Shown: positions 52,483 to 59,983, counted from the first letter of the stretch. The stretch is DNA of 64,000 nucleotides from Bacillus_BD sp963787345 (GCA_963787345.1 CAWBCW010000011.1:806001-870000), one strand, 5' to 3'. Notes: generated by a model not told the origin, from the letters alone. Made by a program: numbers and translations.

Positions 52483-53520
52483 TTGTCTAACGAAAAACAA
52501 TTACGCGTGGATTTTCATGCACATATTATTCCGCATGACTTTCCAAATTTGGATGAAAAATACGGCGACAATCGATTTCCAACATTAAAGCATACATGTG
52601 AATGTGGAGCGGAAATATATAAAGATGGCAAGTCGTTTCGTAAAATCGAAGATAATGCCTGGGATCCCCAAAAACGTATTGCCCAAATGGATGAAGAGGG
52701 CATTGATGTTCAAGTTCTTTCTCCTATTCCAGTAACGTTTAATTACTGGGCAGATGCAGAGAAATGTTTAGAGTTATCAATAGCTCAAAATGATTTCATT
52801 GCTTCTGTTGTAAAAGAATATCCTACGCGTTTTGCTGGGTTAGGGACGGTTCCTTTACAAGATGCAGACTTAGCTATTGCGGAAATGGAAAGAGCGATCA
52901 ATGAACTAGGATTAAAAGGAATTGAAATTGGCAGTAATGCGAATGGAAAGACCCTTGATGATCCAGAGATTTTAAGATTTATAGAAGCTGCTGCAAAAAT
53001 GGATGTTCCAATTTTCGTTCACCCATGGGCAACCGTTGGAGTAGAAAGAATGCCAAGACATAATTTTATGTATTCAATTGGAATGCCATCAGAAACGGCT
53101 TTAGCTGCTGCTAGCTTAATTTATAGTGGAATTCTAGAAAAATATCCTAATCTAAAGATTTGTTTCTCTCATGGTGGAGGATCATTCCCTTATGTATTAG
53201 CTCGTATTGATCAAGCTTGGGAATCTTGGCCAAATACTCGTACAACTGAAGAAAAGCCAAGTTACTATGCTAAAAAACTTTATTTTGATACGCTTGTTTA
53301 TGACCCTACGAACCTGCGATTCATGATTGACAAATTTGGTCCAGAGAAATTGATTGCAGGATCTGATTATCCGTTTGTTTTACGTGAAGTTCCTTCTGGA
53401 AAAGTTGTAGATCTTATCGAAGGTGTTTCAGCTGAGGATAAACAAAAAATGTTAGGTGATAATGCAGTTGAATTCCTAGGCTTGCGTAAAGAGGATTATT
53501 TAAAAGAATTAGTAAAATAA
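52483..53520 (+). CDS. ACMSD-family amidohydrolase, probable muconate-semialdehyde decarboxylase
   Basis: The 345-residue amidohydrolase-2 protein carries the metal-binding set of the decarboxylase branch: VDFHAHIIP (His12, His14), a His in IFVHPWAT, the base in CFSHGGGSFP and Asp in AGSDYPFVL. Relatives decarboxylate 2-amino-3-carboxymuconate semialdehyde, or 5-carboxy-2-hydroxymuconate semialdehyde (PraH). Next to an extradiol dioxygenase rather than a cupin 3-hydroxyanthranilate dioxygenase, the PraH-type reaction is the better guess. It would yield 2-hydroxymuconate semialdehyde for the shared branch. TTG 52483 is chosen because GGAGG lies seven bases upstream; the ATG at 52456 has no site. 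A strong terminator follows. Confidence 0.82.
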   Translation: MSNEKQLRVDFHAHIIPHDFPNLDEKYGDNRFPTLKHTCECGAEIYKDGKSFRKIEDNAWDPQKRIAQMDEEGIDVQVLSPIPVTFNYWADAEKCLELSIAQNDFIASVVKEYPTRFAGLGTVPLQDADLAIAEMERAINELGLKGIEIGSNANGKTLDDPEILRFIEAAAKMDVPIFVHPWATVGVERMPRHNFMYSIGMPSETALAAASLIYSGILEKYPNLKICFSHGGGSFPYVLARIDQAWESWPNTRTTEEKPSYYAKKLYFDTLVYDPTNLRFMIDKFGPEKLIAGSDYPFVLREVPSGKVVDLIEGVSAEDKQKMLGDNAVEFLGLRKEDYLKELVK

Positions 53521-53528
53521 TCAAATAT

Positions 53529-53568
53529 CAAAAGAGAAAGTTTCTAAGTTGAGAAACTTTCTCTTTTG
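53529..53568. terminator. Terminator of the second dioxygenase operon
   Basis: AAAAGAGAAAGTTTCT pairs with AGAAACTTTCTCTTTT around AAGTTG. Confidence 0.87.
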
Positions 53569-53594
53569 TGACTTTCTTAAATGTAAATTAATAA

Positions 53595-53646
53595 AGAACT
53601 TTTTCTCAACGTTTCTCACGTTTTAGAAAAAGTTCTCTGTTTTTTT
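53595..53646. terminator. Second hairpin terminator
   Basis: AGAACTTTTTCT pairs with AGAAAAAGTTCT around an 18-base loop, followed by seven T after CTG. Two tandem terminators separate the aromatic island from the following genes. Confidence 0.75.
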
Positions 53647-53657
53647 GGATTCATTTA

Positions 53658-53930
53658 TTATAAACATTGAAAGATAATGTGCTCCTTTATCGTTGGTTTC
53701 AACTTAAACATTACGCTGTTAAAAACTTCATTTTTATGGGTTTGGAGCAAAGCGAGTTTAAATGGAAAAGGTTTAAAAAAGTAATCGATTCTTCGATTAA
53801 TATATCTAACGATTTGTTCTTTATAAATGAATTTCTTCTGTGTGATTTTTTCCTGTATTTCACTTGTAATTGAAAAAATAAACTGAATGATCGAGTATTC
53901 AGCTTTACCGCAATATTCAACCAATTCCAC
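53658..53930 (-). CDS. Hypothetical protein, 90 aa
   Basis: A GTG at 53930 has AAGGAGG eight bases upstream, which is the main support. The product (MELVEYCGKAEYSIIQFIFS ...) is helical, basic in the middle (VRYINRRIDYFFKPFPFKLA) and very hydrophobic for a soluble protein. I do not recognise it. The gene runs toward the double terminators of the dioxygenase operon. A competing minus frame of 83 codons (53711-53962) lacks a site. It may also be a degraded gene. Confidence 0.45.
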   Translation of the reverse strand: MELVEYCGKAEYSIIQFIFSITSEIQEKITQKKFIYKEQIVRYINRRIDYFFKPFPFKLALLQTHKNEVFNSVMFKLKPTIKEHIIFQCL

Positions 53931-54293
53931 AGAAACAACCTCCTTCTCAGTTGCTTACGCAATCTTAATATAAACTTTACAATAAATTTACATTTCCTTA
54001 ATTATTATTTTAATACAACTTAATAAAAATTCAACCGTTCCGACAAAAGTAGTCAAAAAATTCCTTCATCTATAGCCTTTTTAGAATATAATATAAAAAT
54101 AGTACTAATAGATTGCAATTTATAATTATTTTAGATTAAAATGTTGACTAAGAGAAACATTTTGGAATTCATGCATATATTAATTCAAAAAATCAAAGGG
54201 CTAATAATTTTTAACCTAAAAGTTGGGCTGGGTAAACATTTTGTCCTATATACAATTTTGATGTGTTAGATTGGTTGAAGGAGAGGGAATTAA
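53931..54293. promoter_or_regulatory. Divergent region before the ZIP transporter gene, with an inverted repeat
   Basis: AAAATGTT (54138-54145) and AACATTTT (54156-54163) form 8-bp arms 10 bases apart. A TTGACT hexamer lies between them, so the repeat could be an operator over a -35 box. The regulator is unknown; it does not match MntR or Zur consensus. The rest is A/T-rich with no ORF. Confidence 0.35.
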
Positions 54294-55100
54294 GTGGAAA
54301 ATGTTTTATTAGCATTCTTGCTAACTCTTTTTGCGGGGTTGGCCACAGGAATCGGAAGTGTGTTAGCTTTTTTTACTTCGCGTACAAATACGAAGTTTTT
54401 ATCATTTGCATTAGGATTTTCAGCAGGTGTTATGATATATGTATCCATGATTGAAATATTTGTGAAAGCTCAAAATGCGTTAGTTGGTGAAATGGGTAAG
54501 GTTCCGGGTAATTGGACAACAGTGGGAAGCTTTTTTGCTGGTATGTTGCTGATTGCTTTAATTGATAAGTGTATTCCAAAACAAAGTAATCCGCATGAAT
54601 TAAAAAAAGTGGAAGAAATGAGTGGACCAAGTAAGGCAATCGATGATCCAGCTCTATTAAAAATGGGCACATTTACGGCACTGGCGATTGGTATTCACAA
54701 TTTTCCGGAAGGGATAGCTACTTTTGTATCTACACTTCAAGATCCTTCACTAGGAATCGCGATAGCGGTGGCAATTGCAATTCATAATATACCTGAAGGC
54801 ATTGCAGTGTCGGTACCCGTTTATTTTGCTACGGGAAGTAAGAAGAAAGCCTTTAAACTTTCATTTTTATCTGGTTTATCAGAGCCGATAGGTGCTTTAG
54901 TTGCTTTTTTCATATTAATGCCTTTTTTAAACGGGATTATGTTTGGTGTTATCTTTGCTGCTGTTGCAGGAATCATGGTTTTTATATCTCTTGATGAATT
55001 ATTGCCAGCTGCCAAAAAGTATGATGAGGCTCATACTTCTATATATGGGTTAATTGCAGGGATGGCTGTAATGGCTATCAGTCTCTTGCTATTAATGTAA
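54294..55100 (+). CDS. ZIP-family metal transporter (ZupT-like)
   Basis: The 268-residue protein imports divalent metals such as zinc, iron or manganese. It has eight hydrophobic helices. The metal-binding helices four and five read HNFPEGIATFVSTL and HNIPEGIAVSVPVY, the double HN-PEG signature of the GufA/ZupT subfamily. An early VSMIEIFVKAQ segment is also typical. GTG 54294 has GAAGGAGAGG seven bases upstream. It is monocistronic with its own terminator. The metal cannot be told from sequence. Confidence 0.92.
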   Translation: MENVLLAFLLTLFAGLATGIGSVLAFFTSRTNTKFLSFALGFSAGVMIYVSMIEIFVKAQNALVGEMGKVPGNWTTVGSFFAGMLLIALIDKCIPKQSNPHELKKVEEMSGPSKAIDDPALLKMGTFTALAIGIHNFPEGIATFVSTLQDPSLGIAIAVAIAIHNIPEGIAVSVPVYFATGSKKKAFKLSFLSGLSEPIGALVAFFILMPFLNGIMFGVIFAAVAGIMVFISLDELLPAAKKYDEAHTSIYGLIAGMAVMAISLLLLM

Positions 55101-55147
55101 AATGCAGACTTGAGTTTTTTGTAATAAAAACATTGATGTTGTTTAGA

Positions 55148-55193
55148 ATAGAAGGTGTAACGAAAGCTTTAATTGTTGCGCCTTCTATTTTTT
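55148..55193 (+). terminator. Terminator of the ZIP transporter gene
   Basis: AGAAGGTGTAAC pairs with GTTGCGCCTTCT (T-G pairs) around GAAAGCTTTAATT, followed by ATTTTTT. Confidence 0.82.
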
Positions 55194-55264
55194 GTACATA
55201 AAAAGAATAAATATGTGCAAAGTATAAAACATATTTAAATGAGAAACATGAGGAGGAATTGTTT

Positions 55265-55873
55265 ATGAACTTAAAAGCGTGGTTAGCCACCTTTTTATTT
55301 ATCGGTATTTTAGCTGGCTGTGGAGGAGGAAATGATGAAACGGCTGACGAAACAAATGATACAACCCAAACAGAGGAGCCTGTGACAGAAGAACCTGCTG
55401 CAGATGAAAATAAGGATGCAGGACAGAATGAAGAAGGCACAGATGTAAATACAACAGCTTCAATTGTCGCTGAGGCAGATGCTTTTGTAAAAGCGATAGG
55501 TGAAAACGGAACTTGGATTATTGCAACACTTAGCGATATTAATATCGATCAAGATGTTGTAGTAGCTGGAGAATTTCATGATAAGAATGATGCTTCAAAA
55601 GATTTATATCGTAAAATAGCCCCTTATGAACAAGATGAAAATCACAAGATTACAAAAGCATACACGATAACTGTTCCAAAAATGACGATCAAAAGTCCGA
55701 ATACGAAACTAGCTGGTGGTACAATTAAAGGAGATATTTATGTAGAAACAGAAGGATTTAATGTTGCTCAAGAAGCGAAGGTTGATGGAAATATTTTCTA
55801 TGCAAATGAAGAAGTAAAAAATTCAGCGATTATTGAAGGCGATGTTACTGGAACTCAAGAAGTACAATCATAA
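55265..55873 (+). CDS. Lipoprotein with one beta-helix-like repeat domain
   Basis: The 202-residue protein has a lipoprotein signal (FIGILAGC, Cys at residue 19). An acidic Glu/Thr-rich linker follows to about residue 60, and then one copy of a 140-residue domain (FVKAIGENGTWIIATLSDIN ... GEFHDKND ... DLYRKIAPY ... VPKMTIKSPN ... GGTIKGDIYVETEGF). The last half resembles polymer-forming (bactofilin-like) parallel-beta proteins: strand-turn repeats G-x-I-x-G-D-I. The same domain occurs twice in the next gene. It probably sits on the outer face of the membrane; its function is unknown. AGGAGG precedes ATG 55265. Confidence 0.78.
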   Translation: MNLKAWLATFLFIGILAGCGGGNDETADETNDTTQTEEPVTEEPAADENKDAGQNEEGTDVNTTASIVAEADAFVKAIGENGTWIIATLSDINIDQDVVVAGEFHDKNDASKDLYRKIAPYEQDENHKITKAYTITVPKMTIKSPNTKLAGGTIKGDIYVETEGFNVAQEAKVDGNIFYANEEVKNSAIIEGDVTGTQEVQS

Positions 55874-55886
55874 TCAGCCTGATTTC

Positions 55887-55925
55887 AAAGCAGCTTATAG
55901 CTTCGGCTATAATGCTGCTTTTTCT
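55887..55925 (+). terminator. Terminator with a TTCG tetraloop
   Basis: AAAGCAGCTTATAGC pairs with GCTATAATGCTGCTTT, closed by TTCG and followed by TTCT. Confidence 0.85.
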
Positions 55926-56139
55926 ATTATTATAGTTTACATAATAATATTAATAGAAACTATGAAGAAGCTACAGAGAATAATTTATAGCTATGAATTG
56001 AATCATATTTATTTCAAAAATCACAATTAACATAGAAAGGCCTGTAGTTATTTATAGTTTTCTATAATAAACTTCGCTTTAACGGAATATTACTCACCTT
56101 TTAGCTAATAAATGAATTGTCAAAAATTGTACATATGTG

Positions 56140-56167
56140 TTGGATATTTATGCATAAAATCTATGAT
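56140..56167 (+). promoter_or_regulatory. Putative sigma-A promoter of the duplicated lipoprotein gene
   Basis: TTGGAT (56140-56145) and TATGAT (56162-56167) are 16 bases apart, about 50 bases before the ATG. The 56-kb intergenic stretch (55926-56139) has nothing else I can name. Confidence 0.5.
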
Positions 56168-56217
56168 AAAGTAGTAAGTATAGGAAATATGAAAACACTT
56201 TCAGGGAGGAAACACCT

Positions 56218-57195
56218 ATGAAATTCAAGCCATTTTTAATTTCAGCATTATTAGTAGGAACTTTAGCAGCATGTGGATCAGAAGACGTAGCTAAAGAACC
56301 AAAAGAAGAAGAAAAAACAGACGCAGTAGCGGCGGCATCTATTACTGATAATCCAGCGGCATTTACAGCAGCTTTAGGTGAAGATGGAACTTGGATTGTT
56401 GCAGCAACTGCAGATATCACACTTGCTGAAGAAGTATTAGTAGCGGGTGAATTCTATGATAAAGACGATGAGAGTCAAGATCTTTATCGTAAATTAGCTC
56501 TTTATACGCAAGATGAAGATCGTAATGTGCTTGATACTTTCACGTTAACTGTTCCAAAAATGACAGTTGAAAGTCCAAATTTTAAGATTCAAAATGGTAC
56601 AGTTAAAGGCGATGTATTTGTAGAAGCAAATGGTTTTTCACTAGCTCCAGATACTACGATTGATGGAAATCTTTACTTCGCAAATGAAGAATTCCAAAAA
56701 TCAGCAGTCATTGAAGGAACTGTAACTGGTGCAAATGAAATAAAAGAAGATACAGCAGAAGAAACGGACGCAGTAGCAGCAGCATCTATTACTGCTGATC
56801 CAGCGGAATTTGCAGCAGCATTAGGTGAAGATGGAACTTGGATTGTTGCAGCAACTGCAGACATCACACTCGATGAAGAAGTATTAGTAGCGGGTGAATT
56901 CTATAATAAAGACGATAAAAGCCAAGACCTTTATCGTAAATTAGCTCTTTATACGCAAGATGAAGATCGTAATGTACAAGATACTTTCACGTTAACCGTT
57001 CCAAAAATGACAGTTGAAAGTCCAAACTTTAAGATTCAAAATGGTACAGTTAAAGGCGATGTAGTTGTAGAAGTAAACGGTTTTTCACTAGCTCCAGATA
57101 CTACGATTGACGGGAATCTTTACTTCGCAAGCGAAGAGTTCCAAAAATCTGCCGTTATTGAAGGAACTGTAACTGGTGCAACTGAAGTAAAATAA
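56218..57195 (+). CDS. Lipoprotein with two near-identical beta-helix-like domains
   Basis: The 325-residue protein has a lipoprotein signal (LVGTLAAC, Cys at residue 19) and two tandem 143-residue units, at residues 34-176 and 183-325. Each reads DAVAAASIT ... ALGEDGTWIVAATADITL ... VLVAGEFY ... DLYRKLALYTQDEDRNV ... LTVPKMTVESPNFKIQNGTV ... IDGNLYFA. The second part resembles bactofilin-like polymer-forming repeats (VKGDVFVEANG, IDGNLYF). Strong AGGGAGGA precedes the ATG. It is a paralogue of the preceding gene. The C-terminus ends right after the second unit. A structural or surface role is inferred only. Confidence 0.82.
   Translation: MKFKPFLISALLVGTLAACGSEDVAKEPKEEEKTDAVAAASITDNPAAFTAALGEDGTWIVAATADITLAEEVLVAGEFYDKDDESQDLYRKLALYTQDEDRNVLDTFTLTVPKMTVESPNFKIQNGTVKGDVFVEANGFSLAPDTTIDGNLYFANEEFQKSAVIEGTVTGANEIKEDTAEETDAVAAASITADPAEFAAALGEDGTWIVAATADITLDEEVLVAGEFYNKDDKSQDLYRKLALYTQDEDRNVQDTFTLTVPKMTVESPNFKIQNGTVKGDVVVEVNGFSLAPDTTIDGNLYFASEEFQKSAVIEGTVTGATEVK
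56317..57192 (+). repeat. Tandem in-frame duplication of a 429-bp coding unit
   Basis: Bases 56317-56745 and 56764-57192 align with an offset of 447 bases (149 codons) and differ at only a small share of positions, including long identical blocks. The link between the copies encodes an acidic DTAEE-type spacer. The duplication looks recent compared with the split from the 55.3-kb paralogue. Confidence 0.88.
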
Positions 57196-57208
57196 TATGT
57201 CTAATAGA

Positions 57209-57248
57209 AAAACAGCTTCTAAGATTAATAAATTAGAAGCTGTTTTTT
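57209..57248 (+). terminator. Terminator of the duplicated lipoprotein gene
   Basis: AACAGCTTCTAA pairs with TTAGAAGCTGTT around an A/T loop, followed by TTTT. Confidence 0.85.
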
Positions 57249-57372
57249 GATTTTGATGCATGGATCGGAAAAAACTTGTAAACTTGGTTCATTTCGATTA
57301 TGAAAACTTGTCCTTCTTTTATTATCTATTGCATATATATTACGTGATAGTAAGGATATCAGGAGGGATTGG

Positions 57373-57648
57373 ATGTTTCATTTAATTGAAAAGGCAATCT
57401 TAGGAATGGCAATTTTACGTTTTTTTTCAGGAAGCTTAGAGGTTTTCGTTGCATTATTGTTTATAAAATATAATGATATTGAAAAAGCATTAGTCATTAA
57501 CAGCTCCTTAGCTTTAGTAGGTCCAATCATATTACTGCTTACAACTACAATTGGTTTAGTAGGAATGGCCGAGAAGATTTCACTAACGAAAATACTATGG
57601 GTGTTCGGTGGTGTTGCTTGCATTATCTATGGGGTAAAGAGCAATTAA
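57373..57648 (+). CDS. YqhV-like membrane protein (DUF2619)
   Basis: The 91-residue protein has three hydrophobic helices: ILGMAILRFFSGSLEVFVAL, ALVINSSLALVGPIILLLTT and the C-terminal WVFGGVACIIYG. The LRxxSGSxE and LALVGP features match the YqhV/DUF2619 family of Bacillus, which is of unknown function. In B. subtilis yqhV is near spoIIIA; here it is not. AGGAGGG precedes the ATG. The hairpin-rich element at 57711 follows. Confidence 0.78.
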   Translation: MFHLIEKAILGMAILRFFSGSLEVFVALLFIKYNDIEKALVINSSLALVGPIILLLTTTIGLVGMAEKISLTKILWVFGGVACIIYGVKSN

Positions 57649-57710
57649 TATTGCGGCGATCTCCTATTTTTATAGGTGGTGAGGTGAATGCAAGTTTTAT
57701 CAATTTGGTG

Positions 57711-57807
57711 GGGGGAGGCTGAATGAAGTTAAAGCCTCCGGCGGATACCTCGATTTTATCGAGCAAGCTCAATAAAATCGGGGTACAAATTCGTGTAGGC
57801 GAATTTG
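57711..57807. ncRNA. Candidate structured element of three consecutive hairpins
   Basis: Hairpin one is GGAGGCT (57714-57720) with AGCCTCC (57733-57739). Hairpin two is a 12-bp stem CCTCGATTTTAT (57748-57759) with ATAAAATCGGGG (57772-57783), topped by GAGC/GCTC. Hairpin three is CAAATTCG (57786-57793) with CGAATTTG (57800-57807), perfect. There is no T-run, so these are not ordinary terminators. The local GC is above that of the flanks. No ORF with a site covers it. It could be a small RNA, a 5' leader structure of the 57.9-kb operon or a palindromic repeat. Confidence 0.45.
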
Positions 57808-57945
57808 ATTATTGTTCTCTCTAGAATATTTCTATCAAATACATGCGACTTTTGTGTGAAATTAAAGATTTCATTCGAAATATGTCGAAAATCATGTATA
57901 ATAATATATTGCAGAAGATAGATTTAAGCTAGGGAGGATTAGAGA

Positions 57946-58332
57946 ATGATGGAGTGGGTCTTAGTCCTATTATTTGCTGCAGCCATCTTGCTGCTCATTT
58001 TATCGTTTAGTAAAAATAATCAAGCGTCTAAAAATATCGACAAACAATTAGAAGAGATTACTTTTACTTATATGGAAGAGATAAGTAAGTTACAACAGCA
58101 AATACGGAATTTAGAATTAGACGCTGAAATAACAGCGGTTCAAACCGGTTTGATCCAAGACAACGGGCAACAGCGTGTTTTATATCGTGAAATCCTTGAC
58201 CTTCATAAACGTGGTTATTCTATAGAAAGTATAGCCTTAAAGAAACGTTTATCTGTAGAAGAAGTAGAGGAGTTATTAGCCCCTTTTAAACAAGTAAATA
58301 ATGAAGGGGGTACTGTTGCTCATGACATCTAA
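57946..58332 (+). CDS. Membrane-anchored coiled-coil protein with C-terminal HTH-like segment
   Basis: The 128-residue protein has an N-terminal membrane helix (VLVLLFAAAILLLILSF), a coiled-coil (KQLEEITFTYMEEISKLQQQ) and a C-terminal helix-turn-helix-like stretch (EILDLHKRGYSIESIALKKR ... VEEVEELL). This layout resembles YqzD/SwrB(YlxL)-type proteins of Bacillus; the match is not certain. It overlaps the next gene, which encodes another single-pass protein, so the two probably form an operon. GGGAGG precedes the ATG. Confidence 0.6.
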   Translation: MMEWVLVLLFAAAILLLILSFSKNNQASKNIDKQLEEITFTYMEEISKLQQQIRNLELDAEITAVQTGLIQDNGQQRVLYREILDLHKRGYSIESIALKKRLSVEEVEELLAPFKQVNNEGGTVAHDI

Positions 58333-58807
58333 TTCAATTCGCAGTTTTGCTTTAGGGCTTCTTATTGCAGCGGGTGTATGTGGTCTTGTTTATTTTACAC
58401 AATCGGATGAGGGAAAAAATGGTGAAGATTCAAAAACAAAGGTTGAAACTTTATCGGTTGATGAAATGAAAAATGCTCTCGCTAATGAAGGTTATGTCAT
58501 TCAGACAGAAGCCGAATGGAATGAACAACTTGCAGCTGCTAAAACAGAAGAGAATGCAGCACAAGAACAGAACCAGGAACAGCCGGGACAGGAAAAAGTC
58601 ATTTATCGCACGATGATATCCGTGTCTTCTGGAATGACTAGCATTGATGTTGGAAAAGCTTTAGAACAAACGAACATTATTGAAAGTGCGTTCGCCTTTT
58701 CGAAAGAGGTTGAAAATCGTGGATTATCAAATGGCTTACGCCCTGGTATGTACGAAATCAACAGCGAAATGTCCTTAGATGAAATCATTGCAACGATTTT
58801 CCAATAA
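58322..58807 (+). CDS. Single-pass membrane protein with a YceG/MltG-like extracellular region
   Basis: The 161-residue product has one N-terminal membrane helix (FALGLLIAAGVCGLVYF), an acidic Gln/Glu-rich linker (about residues 50-90), and a C-terminal segment with SGMTSIDVGKALEQTNII and GLRPGMYEINSEMSLDEIIA. The latter resembles the LysM-like part of endolytic transglycosylase MltG/YceG, but the catalytic Glu domain is absent. It resembles Bacillus YqzC. The start is set at ATG 58322; a TTG at 58316 is nearer the AAGGGGG site and is an alternative. It overlaps the preceding gene. Confidence 0.65.
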   Translation: MTSNSIRSFALGLLIAAGVCGLVYFTQSDEGKNGEDSKTKVETLSVDEMKNALANEGYVIQTEAEWNEQLAAAKTEENAAQEQNQEQPGQEKVIYRTMISVSSGMTSIDVGKALEQTNIIESAFAFSKEVENRGLSNGLRPGMYEINSEMSLDEIIATIFQ

Positions 58808-58823
58808 CATTATTATGTAAACT

Positions 58824-58868
58824 AAAATAAGAGATATCCATTCTAAAATGGATATCTCTTATTTTTTA
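58824..58868. terminator. Terminator after the YqzC-like gene
   Basis: AAATAAGAGATATCCATT pairs with AATGGATATCTCTTATTT, near perfect, followed by TTT. Confidence 0.88.
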
Positions 58869-58969
58869 GTATTTCAATTTTAATAACACTATGTGCTAAA
58901 TACACAATATATAAATAAACCTCGTACATCAAATAGTATAGAAAAAGATAATAATACTCGTACATTTAA

Positions 58970-59215
58970 TTAGCATAAAAAAATTAAGACAAACACAGAA
59001 TTTTGAATACGGCCCCATTTTTCGCTCACCAAAACATTTCTTAAATCAGTTGTAGTTAGAATGTGAACCAGCGCAAAGGCAACAGGATAGTTTATATTGC
59101 GGAAGTAATTGAGCAGCAGTATTACTTCTTGTGGGCCAAGGTCACGAGAAGGCCGATCATCTTTTCTTACTGTTGCCGTAAGTAGGCCTTTATGTAATCG
59201 TTGGGACAATGCATA
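58970..59215 (-). pseudogene. Decayed tyrosine recombinase (phage/ICE-type integrase) fragment
   Basis: A minus-strand frame reads KGLLTATVRKDDRPSRDLGP, then EVILLLNYFRNINYPVAFAL and HILTTTDLRN. This corresponds to the start of the catalytic domain of tyrosine integrases, where TTGLRNEEL carries the first catalytic Arg. Here it becomes TTDLRNVLVSEKWGRIQNS and then loses the family pattern; the R-H-x-x-R and Tyr boxes are missing. There is no ribosome-binding site and a stop lies four codons upstream. The local base composition (59.0-59.4 kb) is richer in GC than the flanks, consistent with acquired DNA. Confidence 0.5.
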
Positions 59216-59470
59216 AGATCATTAAGTCCAGTACATAGGAAAAGAATCGGATATATTTGGCCGGCAGCACTACCGAACGAGCCGAATAGCTTAAGAGCAG
59301 AGGTATGGAAATTCTCGGCCACGCCAGGAATCTGATCGTTAGCTTCGCATTGCTCCTAAATATTTTAAGCCCGGAGTATCTATCCTTCTTTGTTCTTCCA
59401 ATTGTAATCGTTTGCTCATGAGGGCAGTAAAGGGATGCTTAGCTTACTCTGCGCAAAGTTTATGAACTTT
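59216..59470. other. GC-richer unexplained segment beside the integrase fragment
   Basis: A minus-strand frame (about 59220-59350) encodes PGVAENFHTSALKLFGSFGS and continues open for about 50 codons without a start or site. It looks like degraded coding DNA of foreign origin. I cannot name the source protein. Confidence 0.35.
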
Positions 59471-59570
59471 TTTAAGAAGATCATTTTAAAAAACCTCATA
59501 AACTTCAAGTACCTTGACAGCCCTTTTCGCAAAGGCTCAAAGTGGTCAAACAAAAAAGGAGTGATCGAGA

Positions 59571-59759
59571 ATGGAAAGGAGAAATAATGGATTGAAGATA
59601 GCAAAATCAAGCAAAGGATATTATGTAGGATGGTTATATCAAGAGGGGGAAGTATCGAAAAAGGTTTTTAGATTAACGGAATAATTTAGCAATGAAGAGG
59701 AGGCACTAGAGTGGGTGAAAGCTATTATCGTAGAATTAGAGGAGCGAAAGGGGGGATAA
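59571..59759 (+). pseudogene. Small gene interrupted by an in-frame stop
   Basis: ATG 59571 has AAAAGGAGTGAT upstream and the frame reads MERRNNGLKIAKSSKGYYVG ... KVFRLTE, then a TAA at 59682-59684, then continues in the same frame FSNEEEALEWVKAIIVELEE to a second stop at 59757. The pieces join naturally as a 62-codon protein: a beta-rich first half and a helix, a type seen in small phage or plasmid proteins. A single base change of CAA or GAA to TAA explains it. The first 37 residues might still be made. Confidence 0.6.
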
Positions 59760-59815
59760 TACCTCCCTTTCAACTCACTGTTTTCTTTGATCCACTATTA
59801 CCACAGTAAGATAAG

Positions 59816-59983
59816 TCATCTTGCTGTAACATCTTTAACCGCGTCAGAAATACGGTCAACTGCTGCTTTTCCAACATCTTCAACAGTATCAATTGCATTT
59901 TTTGCTACATCTCCTGCTGCTTCAACCCCATGTTTTGCTGTGTTGCGTCCTCGATCAATGGCAGATTGATTTTGCTCAGTCAT
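59816..59983 (-). CDS. Small amphipathic LEA/CsbD-like protein, 55 aa
   Basis: ATG 59983 has GAAGAGG upstream and overlaps the stop of a 13-codon leader frame (ATGA). The product is Ala-, Asp- and Lys-rich and helical: MTEQNQSAIDRGRNTAKHGV, then AGDVAKNAIDTVEDVGKAAV with 11-residue-like periodicity. This resembles small hydrophilic stress or late-embryogenesis-type proteins. No known family is claimed. It is divergent from the alcohol dehydrogenase, and both face a region with GAGTTAAC dyads. Confidence 0.6.
   Translation of the reverse strand: MTEQNQSAIDRGRNTAKHGVEAAGDVAKNAIDTVEDVGKAAVDRISDAVKDVTAR

Noticed and set aside
53711..53962. 83-codon minus frame overlapping the 90-aa gene
   Set aside because: No site before its start, while the other frame has AAGGAGG at ideal spacing.
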